Source: Effrenium voratum (taxonomy: Eukaryota; Sar; Dinophyceae; Suessiales; Symbiodiniaceae). From it: DNA of 64,000 nt. The stretch lies in contig CAUJNA010003744.1 of the NCBI GenBank assembly GCA_963377175.1, positions 1 to 64,000 on the forward strand, in the 5' to 3' direction. Below are positions 63,812 through 64,000 of this stretch, in pieces. Positions within the stretch are counted from its first letter, which is position 1; each line of letters begins with the position of its first letter. Position numbers and translations under genes: made by a program. The notes under the pieces were generated by a model. The model ran no database searches. It saw nothing but the letters and a program-made list of their open reading frames with translations, and was not told the DNA's origin.

Positions 63812-64000
63812 CTAAGCAAAAATCAAAACCTGGGTAGATGAAGGTTAGTAAGGGACAATTCCAACCATTCATAGCTGCGGCCACCTTCTTGATTCTTTAC
63901 ATGGTTCTGGGTCGACCATTTTAGTACCGGGTTTTGATTATGACTCACCGGTACAGGTAACCCAGGGAACCGCCCTTTCAGTTGAAGGGAACCTGACGAA
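63812..64000. other. No gene seen
   Basis: Probable intron sequence. A diverged GGGTCGACCATTTTAGTACC / TATGACTCACC pair near 63910-63950 recalls family 1 ends. Confidence 0.3.

Overview
The window looks like nuclear DNA of a dinoflagellate, possibly a Suessiales or Polarella-type genome; the genus is a guess. The support is the mixture of very long tetranucleotide arrays, dense short dispersed repeats that abut small exons, a GC-AG intron in an otherwise clear gene model, a tyrosine-recombinase (DIRS/Ngaro-type) retroelement carrying a cytosine-C5 methyltransferase-like domain, and an 11-base match to the conserved 3' end of the dinoflagellate spliced leader. Almost all coding signal is on the minus strand.

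1-10.9 kb: a compact, largely intron-free array of minus-strand ORFs. A 1039-codon protein with an N-terminal GIY-YIG nuclease signature and a C-terminal Penelope-like reverse transcriptase sits in the middle. Upstream are two overlapping ORFs (SR-rich and Gag-like) in a -1 relationship, preceded by ~70-bp tandem repeats. Downstream are six to eight small ORFs, including three tandem paralogues of an unrecognised Trp-rich protein; several are frameshifted. The array runs off the left edge. It reads as one large multi-ORF retroelement and is the best candidate here for an undescribed system.

10.9-42.7 kb: repeat-rich sequence with small, mostly unrecognised minus-strand exons. Three families of ~95-165-bp inverted-terminal repeats recur and several lie directly against exons, as introner-type elements would. 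Two large microsatellite complexes lie at 17.4-18.0 and 24.7-25.9 kb, with several minisatellites at 30-38 kb. Coiled-coil exons cluster at 39-42.6 kb.

42.75-50.57 kb: a complete-looking DIRS/Ngaro-type element on the minus strand with split direct repeats (A1 - ORFs - B1 A2 B2), a tyrosine recombinase, a Gag-like zinc-finger protein and, in the same frame as Gag after one TAG codon, a DNMT3-like/RT/RNase H polyprotein.

50.6-64 kb: minus-strand exons with introner-like repeats. A five-exon gene for a 144-residue HIT-type zinc-finger protein (ZNHIT3-like) can be modelled in full at 54.9-57.5 kb with phase-consistent junctions. A 321-bp direct repeat pair flanks a GAAA/GA-rich segment at 59.7-61.7 kb, and coiled-coil exons run off the right edge.
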